DNA from: Paraburkholderia sabiae
Lineage (GTDB): Bacteria > Pseudomonadota > Gammaproteobacteria > Burkholderiales > Burkholderiaceae
Length of the DNA stretch: 64,000 nt
Assembly: GCF_030412785.1 (NCBI RefSeq)
Contig: NZ_CP125295.1
Coordinates: forward strand, 992,001 to 1,056,000
Direction: 5' to 3'
Within the stretch, counting starts at the first letter, position 1. Each line of letters opens with the position of its first letter. The translations under genes and the position numbers were made by a program. Positions 28,795 to 37,728 of the stretch are shown piece by piece. The notes under the pieces were generated by a model that was given only the letters and a program-made list of their open reading frames with translations, made no database searches and had not been told where the DNA came from.

Positions 28795-31005
28795 ATGACC
28801 CGATCCGATTCCTCACGCGCCGCCGATTCCGCTGCCCATCAGACTGCAAAGCAGACCTCGAAGCCCGGCGTGCCCGAAGCCGTCGCAGAAGAGTTCGACC
28901 CGAAAAAGGTGCTGCGCCAGTTGCCGCACATGCCCGGCGTCTATCGTTACTACGACACGCATGGCGCCGTGCTGTACGTCGGCAAGGCGCGCGATCTGAA
29001 GAAGCGCGTGTCGAGCTACTTCACGAAGACGCTGCTGTCGCCGCGCATCGCGATGATGGTGTCGCGGATCGCGAAGATCGAAACGACGGTCACGCGCTCT
29101 GAAGCGGAAGCGCTGTTGCTCGAGAACAATCTGATCAAGGCTTTGGCGCCGCGCTACAACATCCTGTTTCGCGACGACAAGTCATATCCGTATCTCAAGC
29201 TGACGGGGCATCAGTTTCCGCGCATGGCTTACTACCGCGGTTCGGTCGACAAGAAGAATCAGTATTTCGGACCGTTCCCAAGCGCGTGGGCCGTGCGTGA
29301 GAGCATTCAGATCCTGCAGCGCGTGTTCCAGTTGCGCACCTGCGAAGACTCTGTGTTTAACAACCGGACGCGGCCGTGTCTGTTGCATCAGATCGGACGA
29401 TGCACGGCGCCATGCGTCGGCGCGATCACCGAAGACGACTACGCGCGCGATGTGTCCAATGCATCGCGCTTTCTGCTCGGACGTCAGTCGGAAGTGATGA
29501 AGGAACTCGAGCAGAAGATGCACGCATTCGCCGGCGAACTGAAGTTCGAGCAGGCGGCGGCCGTGCGCAATCAGATGAGTTCGCTATCGACGGTGCTGCA
29601 TCAGCAGGCCATCGAAGTCGGCGGCGACAGCGATGTCGACATTCTGGCCGTTGTCGCGCTCGGCGGACGCGTCTGCGTGAATCTCGCGATGGTGCGCGGC
29701 GGGCGGCATCTCGGCGACAAGGCGTATTTCCCGACGCATGTCGAAAGCGCGTTGACCGCGGACGAAGGCGGTCTCGAAGACGGCGATGCGTTGGTATCGA
29801 ACGAGTCCGCATCCGTGATCGATGTCGAAGCGGAACTGGGCGAAGAGTCCGACGAAGTGCTCAATCTCGAGGAAGCCGCTTTGGACGAAGATGGCGATTC
29901 CGATCCCGATTCGGAAGAAGCCGCTGTCGATAAAGACAAGAAGCCGCGCCGCACGCCCGGCATCGAATCCGAAGTGCTCGAAGCGTTCATCGCGCAGCAT
30001 TATCTCGGCAACCGCGTGCCGCCCGTGCTCGTGGTCAGCCATGCGCCGGCGAGCCGCGAACTCGTCGATCTGCTGATCGAACAGGCCGGTCACAAGGTCA
30101 CGCTGCTGCGGCAGCCGCAAGGGCAAAAGCGCGCCTGGCTCGCGATGGCCGAGCAGAACGCGAAGATCGCGCTCGCGCGTCTGCTGTCCGAGCAAGGCTC
30201 GCAGCAATCGCGCACGCGCTCGCTCGCGGACACGCTGTCGCTCGAATGCGAAGACCTGGCGCATCTGCGCATAGAGTGTTTCGACATCAGCCATACGATG
30301 GGTGAAGCAACGCAGGCGTCGTGCGTGGTGTTTCATCATCACAAGATGCAGTCGTCCGAATACCGGCGCTACAACATCACTGGCATCACGCCCGGCGACG
30401 ACTACGCGGCGATGCGTCAGGTGCTCACGCGCCGCTACGAAAAGATGGTCGCGCAGGCCGCGGCGAACGCGAACGACGACGCGGCCGAGTTGCAGCCAGA
30501 AGCCGCCGCCGATCCCGCCGCAGCACCCGAAGGCGCGGAACCCGTTGCCGCGGGCGGCCAACTGCCGAACATCGTGCTGATCGATGGCGGCAAGGGACAG
30601 GTCGAGATCGCGCGTCAGGTGTTCAACGAACTCGGGCTGGACCTCGGTATGCTCGTCGGTGTGGCGAAAGGCGAGGGCCGCAAGGTCGGTCTCGAAACGC
30701 TCGTGTTCGCGGACGGCCGGCCGTGGCTCGAACTCGGCAAGGAAAGCGCGGCGCTGATGCTGGTCGCGCAGATCCGCGACGAAGCGCACCGCTTCGCGAT
30801 CACAGGCATGCGCGCGAAGCGCGGCAAGACGCGGCAGACTTCGCGGCTCGAAGAACTGGAAGGCGTCGGCGCGAAACGCCGTCAGCGGCTGCTCGCGCGC
30901 TTTGGCGGCTTGCGCGGCGTGGTGGCGGCGAGTATCGACGATCTGGCGAGCGTCGAAGGCATCTCGCGCGCGCTGGCCGAACAGATTTACCGTCAGCTGC
31001 ATTGA
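28795..31005 (+). CDS. uvrC: UvrC, excinuclease ABC subunit C with acidic insertions
   Basis: 736 residues against about 610 in E. coli. Order: GIY-YIG nuclease (about 44-130, GVYRYY and [13 protein letters not shown]), the cysteine-rich region ([20 protein letters not shown]), the UVR motif (about 235-270), the RNase H-like 5' nuclease ([20 protein letters not shown] and [10 protein letters not shown]), and tandem HhH at the C-terminus. Two extra segments stand out: a strongly acidic stretch at about 323-385 and an Ala/Pro/Glu stretch near 553-588. UvrC makes both cuts in nucleotide excision repair. Confidence 0.97.
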   Translation: MTRSDSSRAADSAAHQTAKQTSKPGVPEAVAEEFDPKKVLRQLPHMPGVYRYYDTHGAVLYVGKARDLKKRVSSYFTKTLLSPRIAMMVSRIAKIETTVTRSEAEALLLENNLIKALAPRYNILFRDDKSYPYLKLTGHQFPRMAYYRGSVDKKNQYFGPFPSAWAVRESIQILQRVFQLRTCEDSVFNNRTRPCLLHQIGRCTAPCVGAITEDDYARDVSNASRFLLGRQSEVMKELEQKMHAFAGELKFEQAAAVRNQMSSLSTVLHQQAIEVGGDSDVDILAVVALGGRVCVNLAMVRGGRHLGDKAYFPTHVESALTADEGGLEDGDALVSNESASVIDVEAELGEESDEVLNLEEAALDEDGDSDPDSEEAAVDKDKKPRRTPGIESEVLEAFIAQHYLGNRVPPVLVVSHAPASRELVDLLIEQAGHKVTLLRQPQGQKRAWLAMAEQNAKIALARLLSEQGSQQSRTRSLADTLSLECEDLAHLRIECFDISHTMGEATQASCVVFHHHKMQSSEYRRYNITGITPGDDYAAMRQVLTRRYEKMVAQAAANANDDAAELQPEAAADPAAAPEGAEPVAAGGQLPNIVLIDGGKGQVEIARQVFNELGLDLGMLVGVAKGEGRKVGLETLVFADGRPWLELGKESAALMLVAQIRDEAHRFAITGMRAKRGKTRQTSRLEELEGVGAKRRQRLLARFGGLRGVVAASIDDLASVEGISRALAEQIYRQLH

Positions 31006-31113
31006 CGCTTGGCTTACACGCGCGTTGGAATGGCCGCGCCGGGGCGTTGCTTGTGGCTCGCCCGGTGAACCGGCACAATTGCATCTCTTATCTCAGAACG
31101 TAGCGCCTGCCCC

Positions 31114-31704
31114 ATGCCGTTTAATTTTCCGATCTTCCTGACGTGGCTGCGGATCGTGCTGATTCCGCTCGTGGTGGGTGTGTTCTATCTGCCGGACATG
31201 ATGCTGAGTCCGATGCACCGCAATCTGGCCGCGGCGACGATCTTCATTCTTGCGGCGCTGACCGACTGGTTCGACGGTTTTCTCGCGCGCAAATGGAACC
31301 AGACGTCGGCGTTCGGCGCGTTCCTCGATCCCGTCGCCGACAAGCTGATGGTGACGGCCGCGCTGCTCGTGCTCGTGCAGCTGTCACGTCTCGATTCGGC
31401 GATCGCGCTCGTGATCGTCGGCCGCGAGATCGCGATTTCGGCGCTGCGCGAATGGATGGCGCAGATCGGCGCATCGAAGAGCGTCGCCGTGAATTCGCTC
31501 GGCAAGTTCAAGACGGCCTGCCAGATGACGGCGATTCCGATGCTGCTGTTCTATGGTCCGCTGTCGTTCGGTGCGTTTTCGATCGACACGCGCGTGTGGG
31601 GCTTGTGGCTCATCTATCTCGCCGCATTCCTCACGATCTGGTCGATGCTGTACTACATGAAGCTTGCGTGGCCGCAGATTCGCGAGCGCGGTGGCATGGC
31701 GTAA
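31114..31704 (+). CDS. pgsA: PgsA, CDP-diacylglycerol-glycerol-3-phosphate 3-phosphatidyltransferase
   Basis: 196 residues, integral membrane. The CDP-alcohol phosphotransferase motif DG-x2-AR-x8-G-x3-D-x3-D is present in DGFLARKWNQ and GAFLDPVADK. It makes phosphatidylglycerol phosphate, the first step to phosphatidylglycerol and cardiolipin. The order uvrC-pgsA-tRNA-Gly-tRNA-Cys is shared with many gammaproteobacteria and betaproteobacteria. Confidence 0.96.
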   Translation: MPFNFPIFLTWLRIVLIPLVVGVFYLPDMMLSPMHRNLAAATIFILAALTDWFDGFLARKWNQTSAFGAFLDPVADKLMVTAALLVLVQLSRLDSAIALVIVGREIAISALREWMAQIGASKSVAVNSLGKFKTACQMTAIPMLLFYGPLSFGAFSIDTRVWGLWLIYLAAFLTIWSMLYYMKLAWPQIRERGGMA

Positions 31705-31760
31705 ATCGAGAGGAAGGCGCGCGGCGTCGCTAAAATTTTCAATCTCTCGTACAAAAAGGG

Positions 31761-31789
31761 TTGACACGATTCGGCGCCTTCTACATAAT
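31761..31789 (+). promoter_or_regulatory. Strong promoter for the tRNA-Gly/tRNA-Cys cluster
   Basis: TTGACA (consensus -35, 31761-31766), a 17-base spacer and CATAAT (31784-31789), 63 bases before the first tRNA. Expected to drive the three tRNAs as one transcript. Confidence 0.85.
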
Positions 31790-31852
31790 CTCGTTTCTCC
31801 GGTGCACGCGCTAACAAACAGCGCGAAATACTAGAGAAAACAGCAGCAAAAT

Positions 31853-31928
31853 GCGGGAGTAGCTCAGTTGGTAGAGCGCAACCTTGCCAAGGTTGAGGTC
31901 GCGAGTTCGAGACTCGTCTCCCGCTCCA
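31853..31928 (+). tRNA. tRNA-Gly(GCC), copy 1
   Basis: 76 bases including encoded CCA. Acceptor GCGGGAG pairs with CTCCCGC; D arm AGCTCAGTTGGTAGAGC; anticodon stem CAACC/GGTTG with loop TTGCCAA, anticodon GCC at 31886-31888; T loop GTTCGAGAC. Reads GGC/GGU glycine codons, heavily used in this GC-rich genome. Confidence 0.97.
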
Positions 31929-31994
31929 GTTTTCAAAGCATCGTTTTGCGGCAAGCAACAAGCAAAGCGTTGTAGCAGTAAGTGGCAGATTTAT

Positions 31995-32070
31995 GCGGGA
32001 GTAGCTCAGTTGGTAGAGCGCAACCTTGCCAAGGTTGAGGTCGCGAGTTCGAGACTCGTCTCCCGCTCCA
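31995..32070 (+). tRNA. tRNA-Gly(GCC), copy 2
   Basis: Identical over all 76 bases to the copy 142 bases upstream; anticodon GCC at 32028-32030. The spacers before the two copies are unrelated, so only the tRNA itself is duplicated. Confidence 0.97.
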
Positions 32071-32219
32071 AACACAGGGGGAAGCCAAGCTTCCCTTTTT
32101 GTTTGATGCTTCGGAAGAAGCGTTGAACATGATTGGCCTCGATCTGTCGTCGGGGTCGATGCAGAAAAATCTGCGAGCCGTTGCAGACGCAACTGAATAC
32201 GGTTCGGCAGTCCGCTTGT

Positions 32220-32293
32220 GGCGCGATAGCAAAGCGGTTATGCAGCGGCCTGCAAAGCCGTTTAGACCGGTTCGACTCCGGTTCGCGCCTCCA
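32220..32293 (+). tRNA. tRNA-Cys(GCA)
   Basis: 74 bases with encoded CCA. Acceptor GGCGCGA/TCGCGCC; anticodon loop CTGCAAA with GCA at 32252-32254; T arm CCGGTTCGACTCCGG. It is the third gene of the cluster and is followed by a terminator 10 bases later. Confidence 0.96.
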
Positions 32294-32302
32294 GAAGCAA
32301 AG

Positions 32303-32335
32303 AAAAGCCCCGACTTGTCGGGGCTTTTCTTTTTT
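32303..32335 (+). terminator. tRNA cluster terminator
   Basis: A long stem (AAAAGCCCCGAC with GTCGGGGCTTTT), a very short loop and a T-rich tail to 32335. Confidence 0.92.
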
Positions 32336-32463
32336 CATCGCGCATTTTTTGCGTGTGGTGATTCGTGCAGTCGTTCAAGCGGAAGAGGGCGTTGTGCAGT
32401 CTGTGCATCGACCGATCGTCGCGGCATAATCGACTGCTTCGCCATCCTGTTCAAAGCAACGTC

Positions 32464-32965
32464 ATGACCGGGCAGCAACCTATGCAAAGCAAAGCCGCTT
32501 CTCCTATCGAATGGCGCTGGAAGGCCTTCGACGACCTCACCAACGTTGAGGTCTACGATATGCTCGCGGCCCGCGCGGCCGTCTTCGTGATCGAGCAGAA
32601 CTGTCTGTATGGCGATGTCGACGGTCTCGATACCGAAGCGTGGCATCTGCTTGGGTACGGCGAGCAGGCACGCGATACGCGCGCGCCCTTGGCAGGCTAT
32701 CTACGTGTGCTGCTGCCCGACGGCGAGGACGCCGACAATCCGCATCGGCCGCGTACTGACGACCGTTGATTTCCGCGGACAAGGCCTCGGCCGAGCGATG
32801 CTCGAACAGGTGCTGGCCCACATCCACGTGCAGTGGCCGGGCACGCCGATCCGCCTTCACGCGCAGGCGCATCTGCAAGCGTTCTATGGTGCGTTCGGCT
32901 TCGAGCCGGTTTCCGACGTGCACGAAGAGGATGGCATTCCGCATATCTGGATGCGTTCCGCCTGA
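32464..32965 (+). pseudogene. ElaA-type GNAT acetyltransferase, frameshifted
   Basis: The N-terminal half (from ATG 32464 or 32482; WRWKAFDDLTNVEVYDMLAA, FVIEQNCLYGDVDGLD, GYLRVLLPDGEDADNP) is the ElaA family, but its frame hits a stop at 32769. The C-terminal half (RIGRVLTTVDFRGQGLGRAM with the acetyl-CoA loop RGQGLGRA, then AFYGAFGFEPVSDVHEEDGI) continues in the +1 frame to 32965. The break is at about 32740-32750. A loss of bases equal to 2 modulo 3 explains it; an 8-base deletion between ATCC repeats would fit. ElaA substrates are unknown. Either a real recent mutation or a sequencing error. Confidence 0.85.
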
Positions 32966-32978
32966 CGCTCATTGCGTC

Positions 32979-33869
32979 TCAATGCTGATTCGCGTGCAGT
33001 GCACTCGATGGCGTTGGCTTGCGAGCCGACGTTGTGACGTCCGCACGTTTCTCATCGCGCAGGCGCGTTCGCGCGGACAGTCTCATCCAGTGACGCAGCG
33101 CGAGCAGCGCGCCGATCACGCTCATCATCGAACCAGGAATCCATAGCAACAGTCCGCCGATCTGCTGATCGCGCATCGGACTGAGCCAGGTAAAAGCGCG
33201 TCCGCAGATCGAATAGACGGGATACAGCTCGCGCGGCGAGAAGAAAATGAACGCGCCGAGCACGATCTGCGGCGGGATCGCCGCGACGACCATCAAGATC
33301 CGGCGACCCGGCGAGAGCCGCGCAGGCGGCGCCGGTCGGGAATCGAGCACGAGCCACCAGAACATCAGGCCGTCGATCACCATGCTCCAGTTCATCACGC
33401 GATACAGACGCCAGTCGAGCATCGCGACGAAATGAATCGGCGAGAGCAGCCAGAAATAGATTAGTCCAACGAACAGAACGACGGCGACGACGGGATGAAA
33501 CAGCACGTCGAGCGTTGCACGTACCCAGCGCGTCTGGAGTGCAGGGCGCATATAGCGTTGCCGCCACGCGAACGGAATGCCCGCGCGCATCGCCGCGCCC
33601 GGATACGACAGCGCGATGAAAAACGGCCCGAGATGATGCAGCACCAGATGCTGCGCGCGATGCATGAAGAACTCATGCTCGAAGAAATAGTCGAGCCGCG
33701 TATGCAGCGCGACGTAGAGCGCCGCGAGCCCAAACCAGAACGACAGTTGCCGCGCCACCGATACCTTCGCCTTGCGCACGCCGCGCGCGAACAGCACGGC
33801 GGCGAGCAGTACCGCGATCACCACGGTCGGCGACGGTTCCCAGGGTTCGAGCCAGTAGAGCAGGTTCAT
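32979..33869 (-). CDS. ctaG: CtaG-family cytochrome c oxidase assembly protein (caa3 type)
   Basis: 296 residues with about seven membrane helices. The family pattern is seen in FEHEFFMHRAQHLVLHHLGP (histidines spaced for metal binding), LFHPVVAVVLF and MNWSMVIDGLMFWW. It is the Bacillus-type CtaG/YpcP-like family (not Cox11) involved in building the copper centre of haem-copper oxidases or in copper handling. It follows the PCuAC and Sco genes on the same strand, 35 bases after PCuAC, so the three are likely one copper-delivery operon. Confidence 0.85.
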   Translation of the reverse strand: MNLLYWLEPWEPSPTVVIAVLLAAVLFARGVRKAKVSVARQLSFWFGLAALYVALHTRLDYFFEHEFFMHRAQHLVLHHLGPFFIALSYPGAAMRAGIPFAWRQRYMRPALQTRWVRATLDVLFHPVVAVVLFVGLIYFWLLSPIHFVAMLDWRLYRVMNWSMVIDGLMFWWLVLDSRPAPPARLSPGRRILMVVAAIPPQIVLGAFIFFSPRELYPVYSICGRAFTWLSPMRDQQIGGLLLWIPGSMMSVIGALLALRHWMRLSARTRLRDEKRADVTTSARKPTPSSALHANQH

Positions 33870-33904
33870 CGCGGATAAAGGCGCAAATTCACGCGGCGGT
33901 AACG

Positions 33905-34384
33905 TTACTTGGCAGCCGCAGGCGACTTCACGGCAAACGGCGCATCGAGCGTCTCGCCGTCGGAGAACTTCAGCTTCAGATGAACGGTATCGCCGGGCGC
34001 GACCTTATGCTTCGCGTCCTCGAGCATCACGTGATAGCCGCCCGGCGCAATCGATGCCTGACCATGCGCGGGCACTGTCAGCTTGTCGACCATCACCATC
34101 TTCTGCGTCGAGCCGTTCGATACCGTCTGATGGAGCATCGCGCTGCCGTAGTCGGCGCTCGATACGTCGACGAGATCGATCGGCTTGTCGCTCGAATTGG
34201 TGAGCGTGACGTAAGCCGCGGCGGGCAGATTGTTCGGCAGCCAGCGGACCCACGCGTTCTGCACGGCGATGGCCTGCTTGCTGTCGGCGGCGTGCGCGGC
34301 GATGCTGCCCGTCGCTGTGAAGACGAAAGCGGCAGCGCAAAGCAGCGTGTGAAGCGTCGAAAGCGTTTTGATTCGTTGTGTCAT
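33905..34384 (-). CDS. PCuAC periplasmic copper chaperone
   Basis: 159 residues from the ATG at 34384. A signal peptide spans about 1-33 (cleavage near AAHAAD). The copper-binding motif H(M)-x10-M-x21-H-x-M is complete: H85, M96, H118 and M120. PCuAC delivers Cu(I) to the CuA and CuB sites of cytochrome oxidase together with Sco, which is encoded 17 bases upstream. The frame stays open further upstream inside the sco gene, but that extension is antisense-like noise. Confidence 0.93.
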   Translation of the reverse strand: MTQRIKTLSTLHTLLCAAAFVFTATGSIAAHAADSKQAIAVQNAWVRWLPNNLPAAAYVTLTNSSDKPIDLVDVSSADYGSAMLHQTVSNGSTQKMVMVDKLTVPAHGQASIAPGGYHVMLEDAKHKVAPGDTVHLKLKFSDGETLDAPFAVKSPAAAK

Positions 34385-34401
34385 GGTGAACCCGTGAGAA
34401 A

Positions 34402-35055
34402 TCAGGATTGGTCTTCGATGATACGGCGCACGTCCTTCGCGATGACGTCGGGCGTGTCGTGATCCGTGGCGAGCAGGCGCGCGTGATTGTGCGCGTCGAA
34501 AATATAGACGGCCGAGCTGTGCGTCACTTCGTAGTTGCCGTTCGGCTCGCGCTTCTCCATCTGATACGCGACGCGATAGTGCCGCGCCATGTCCTCGATC
34601 TGCGAATCGGTGCCCGTCAGGCCTCGCGCATGCTGCGCATCGAATGCGCCGACGTAGTCGTGCAGTGCCTTGGGCGTGTCGCGTGCAGGATCGACGCTGA
34701 CGAACAGGATGCGCACCTTCTGCGCGTCCGGCCCGAGTTTGTCGATGACCTGCATCAGACGTCCCATCGTCTCGGGGCAGACGTCGGGACAATGCGTGTA
34801 GCCGAAGTAGACGAGCGACGCGCGCCCTTTGAGCGAATCCGCCGCCACGGGCTTGCCATCGTCGCCCGTCAGCGTGAAATCGAGGTCGGGCAGATGGCCG
34901 CTGACGTCCGTCAGTTGCCACGGCTCGCTGTGTTGCGAGCATCCCGCGCCGCCGAGCGCGACGCACAGACCGATACCCAGCGCCGTGAGGCGCCGTCGCA
35001 GGCAAGCGTGTGGGGCGAGGGAACGCAAGTGGAACACCAGTGCTTTCGGGAACAA
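34402..35055 (-). CDS. Sco1/SenC, copper-binding thiol protein
   Basis: 217 residues. The lipoprotein signal ends in LGGAGC, giving lipidated C39. The thioredoxin-like domain carries the copper ligands C89 and C93 (YTHCPDVCPETM) and H179 (YEVTHSSAV). Sco proteins assemble or reduce the CuA site of cytochrome c oxidase. It is the first gene of the Sco-PCuAC-CtaG set; no cox structural genes lie in the window. Confidence 0.94.
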   Translation of the reverse strand: MFPKALVFHLRSLAPHACLRRRLTALGIGLCVALGGAGCSQHSEPWQLTDVSGHLPDLDFTLTGDDGKPVAADSLKGRASLVYFGYTHCPDVCPETMGRLMQVIDKLGPDAQKVRILFVSVDPARDTPKALHDYVGAFDAQHARGLTGTDSQIEDMARHYRVAYQMEKREPNGNYEVTHSSAVYIFDAHNHARLLATDHDTPDVIAKDVRRIIEDQS

Positions 35056-35406
35056 AGGCAGTGTCGACGACTCGATTCAGGACGGAACGCAAACTGCGCG
35101 CCGCGATGGGTCAAACCGGATGTCGCGCGACGTTATTCCATGGCGCGCGCCGTTGCGACTCTATCGCAATTTGCTGCGCGTCGTTGTACCGTGGGCTTTT
35201 GAGGCGGAAAGCGAGTCAATATGCCGCAGCGCGTTGAAAGGCGGCTGTAGCGGGATTGTGCGGAATTTGCATTCCGTTCCGTCGACGGGCGACCCGAATC
35301 GCCCGCCCGCGCTGGGCGAAAACTTACTTTCTCGAAAAAACGACCGATGCGCGGTAAGATGCGCACACTTTTCCGGCTGCAAGCGGCTGAGAGGCAACGT
35401 ACACCG
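35056..35406. other. Divergent gap sco/otsB
   Basis: About 350 bases between divergent genes, so it must hold both promoters. I see a small hairpin CGGAAT-TTGC-ATTCCG (35261-35276) and a -10-like TAAGAT (35355-35360) before otsB without a good -35. Open frames crossing it have no family motifs. Confidence 0.5.
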
Positions 35407-36156
35407 ATGCAAGCACTTCCCGCTTTTCTGTCTCCGACCGAGACAGCGTTTTTCTTCGATTTCGACGGCACGCTCGTCGATCTGGCACCGACACCCGACG
35501 GCGTGCTCGTGCAGCCCGAGGCGATCGCCTTGCTCGCCGAGCTGCGGCGTCTGACGAACGGCGCGGTGGCAATCGTGTCGGGGCGGGGCATCGAGAGCAT
35601 TGACCAGTTTCTCGGTATGCCGGATATGCCCATCGCGGGCCTGCACGGCGCCGAACGGCGCGATGCGAACGGCGACACGCAGCGCATCGGCTTCAACGAC
35701 GAGCGGCTGCTGCGCATGGAGCAGATTCTCGCCGACGTCGTCAACGCGAATCCCGGCATGCTGCTCGAAATCAAGGGCGCGGCGCTCGCGCTGCACTATC
35801 GCAATGCGCCCGACCGCGAGCCGGTAGCGCGCGAGGCGACGACGCGTCTGGTTGCCGACTATCCCGATGCCTATGTGCTGCAGCCGGGCAAGATGGTCTA
35901 CGAGATCAAACCGAAGGACGTCGATAAAGGCCGCGCGCTGCGCGCGTTTCTCGACGAGCCGCCGTTCACAGGCCGCACGCCTATCTTCGCCGGCGACGAT
36001 CTCACCGACGAAAAAGGCTTCGCGGTCGTCAACGATCATGGCGGCCTGTCGATCAAGGTCGGCGCCGGCGACACGATCGCGCGCTCGCGCATCGGCTCGG
36101 TGAGCGCGCTGCTCGCGTGGCTGTCGGAAATCGTCGCGGCAGCGCGCAGCGCATGA
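35407..36156 (+). CDS. otsB: OtsB, trehalose-6-phosphate phosphatase
   Basis: 249 residues from the ATG at 35407 (an upstream in-frame ATG at 35347 adds a non-conserved leader). HAD motif I FDFDGTLVDLAPTP, motif II VSGRGIESID, GLHGAERR, and motif IV AGDDLTDEKGF are all present. It removes phosphate from trehalose-6-phosphate made by OtsA. otsA follows after 52 bases on the same strand. Confidence 0.95.
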   Translation: MQALPAFLSPTETAFFFDFDGTLVDLAPTPDGVLVQPEAIALLAELRRLTNGAVAIVSGRGIESIDQFLGMPDMPIAGLHGAERRDANGDTQRIGFNDERLLRMEQILADVVNANPGMLLEIKGAALALHYRNAPDREPVAREATTRLVADYPDAYVLQPGKMVYEIKPKDVDKGRALRAFLDEPPFTGRTPIFAGDDLTDEKGFAVVNDHGGLSIKVGAGDTIARSRIGSVSALLAWLSEIVAAARSA

Positions 36157-36208
36157 CGACGCCTGTTCATCTGCGCCTCGCCTTCATTCAGCACGGAAAT
36201 CACGCCAC

Positions 36209-37639
36209 ATGAGCCGATTGATCATCGTATCGAACCGCGTCGCGCCGATCTCGGAAGGCGGCCCGGCGGCGGGCGGCCTGGCCGTCGGCGTGTACGACGC
36301 ATTGAAGGAAACGGGCGGCATGTGGTTCGGCTGGAGCGGCGATGTGCTCGGCTCGGGCCAGCCGCAGATGAAGGTCGAAGAGCGCGGCCCCGTGACGTTC
36401 GCGACCATCGGTCTCGTGCGCCGCGACTACGACCAGTACTACCGCGGCTTCTCGAACGCGACGCTGTGGCCCGCGTTCCACTATCGGCCGGATCTGCTGC
36501 AGTTCGACCGGCACGATTTCGAAGGCTATTGCCGCGTGAACACGTGGCTCGCGCAGCAGCTGGTGCCGCTGCTGCGCGAAGACGATGTGATCTGGGTTCA
36601 CGACTATCACCTGATTCCGTTCGCGCAGGCGCTGCGCGCGGCGGGCGTGAAGAACCGCATCGGCTTCTTCCTGCACATCCCGTTTCCGGCGGCGCAGGTG
36701 CTGCTGGCCGTGCCGCCGCATCGCGCGCTCGTCGAAGCGCTCTGTTCGTTCGATCTGCTCGGCTTCCAGACGAAGCCCGATCTGCGCGCGTTCTGCGATT
36801 ACATCGTCAACGAGGCGGATGGCTCCGTCGAAGCAACGACGCATGTACAAACGCCGACGGTCGTGCACGCATTCGGCCGCACGCTGCGCGCGGCGGCGTA
36901 TCCGATCGGGGTGTATCCGGACGAGATCGCCGAACTGGCGAAAGCGGGCGAGAGCGACAAGCCTGTGCGCACGATCGAGGCGACGCTGCACGCGCGCAAG
37001 CTGATCATGAGCGTGGACCGCCTCGATTACTCGAAGGGATTGGTCGAGCGTTTTCGCGCGTTCGAGCGGCTGCTGGAACATTCGCCTTCGTATCGCGACA
37101 AGGTGTCGTTCCTGCAGATTGCGCCGCCGACGCGTTCCGATCTGCACGCATATCAGGAAATCCGTCTGCAGCTGGAAGGCGAGTCGGGGCGCATCAACGG
37201 GCGCTTCGCGGAACTCGACTGGACGCCGATCCGCTATATCCATCGACAGTACGAGCGGCCCGTGCTCGCTGCACTGTTCCGCACCGCGCACGTGGGTTAT
37301 GTGACGCCGCTGCGCGACGGCATGAATCTCGTCGCGAAAGAGTATGTGTCGGCGCAGGACCCCGAAGATCCCGGCGTGCTGGTGCTGTCGCGCTTCGCGG
37401 GAGCCGCGCAGGAGCTGACGGGCGCGCTGATCGTCAATCCCGTCGACATCGACGGCATGGCCGATGCGCTCGGCACGGCGCTGTCGATGCAACTCGCTGA
37501 ACGCAAGGCGCGCTACGTCGACATGATGGCGCAGCTACGCGAGAACAACGTGTCGGTGTGGCGCGACAACTTCATGCGCGACTTGCAGCGTATGCCCGAT
37601 GCGTCTGCACAGTCGGTGAAGGAAACTGCGGAAGGGTGA
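36209..37639 (+). CDS. otsA: OtsA, trehalose-6-phosphate synthase
   Basis: 476 residues, GT20 family. The donor-binding [11 protein letters not shown] loop, the [14 protein letters not shown] motif, [13 protein letters not shown] and the C-terminal [15 protein letters not shown] (acidic residues that hold UDP-glucose) are clear. It joins UDP-glucose to glucose-6-phosphate. Together with otsB it forms the osmotic and desiccation protectant trehalose. A strong terminator follows. Confidence 0.96.
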   Translation: MSRLIIVSNRVAPISEGGPAAGGLAVGVYDALKETGGMWFGWSGDVLGSGQPQMKVEERGPVTFATIGLVRRDYDQYYRGFSNATLWPAFHYRPDLLQFDRHDFEGYCRVNTWLAQQLVPLLREDDVIWVHDYHLIPFAQALRAAGVKNRIGFFLHIPFPAAQVLLAVPPHRALVEALCSFDLLGFQTKPDLRAFCDYIVNEADGSVEATTHVQTPTVVHAFGRTLRAAAYPIGVYPDEIAELAKAGESDKPVRTIEATLHARKLIMSVDRLDYSKGLVERFRAFERLLEHSPSYRDKVSFLQIAPPTRSDLHAYQEIRLQLEGESGRINGRFAELDWTPIRYIHRQYERPVLAALFRTAHVGYVTPLRDGMNLVAKEYVSAQDPEDPGVLVLSRFAGAAQELTGALIVNPVDIDGMADALGTALSMQLAERKARYVDMMAQLRENNVSVWRDNFMRDLQRMPDASAQSVKETAEG

Positions 37640-37660
37640 AAATCCTACGCGCACGCCGAT

Positions 37661-37696
37661 AAAAAAAGCCGCTTCGATTTCGAAGCGGCTTTTTTG
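37661..37696. terminator. Bidirectional terminator between otsA and the ABC exporter gene
   Basis: A 15-bp perfect stem with an ATTT loop (37662-37676 with 37681-37695), A and T runs on opposite sides, between two convergent genes. Confidence 0.93.
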
Positions 37697-37728
37697 TTTG
37701 CCGACGCGTTCAGGCCGGAGCCAACACG

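Noticed and set aside
32609..33146. Separate small genes at 32609-32965 and 32766-33146
   Set aside because: The first contains the displaced C-terminal half of the broken elaA; the second is a shadow frame with no motif.
36322..37500. A 392-codon plus-strand frame inside otsA
   Set aside because: Arg-rich shifted frame of otsA with no motif.
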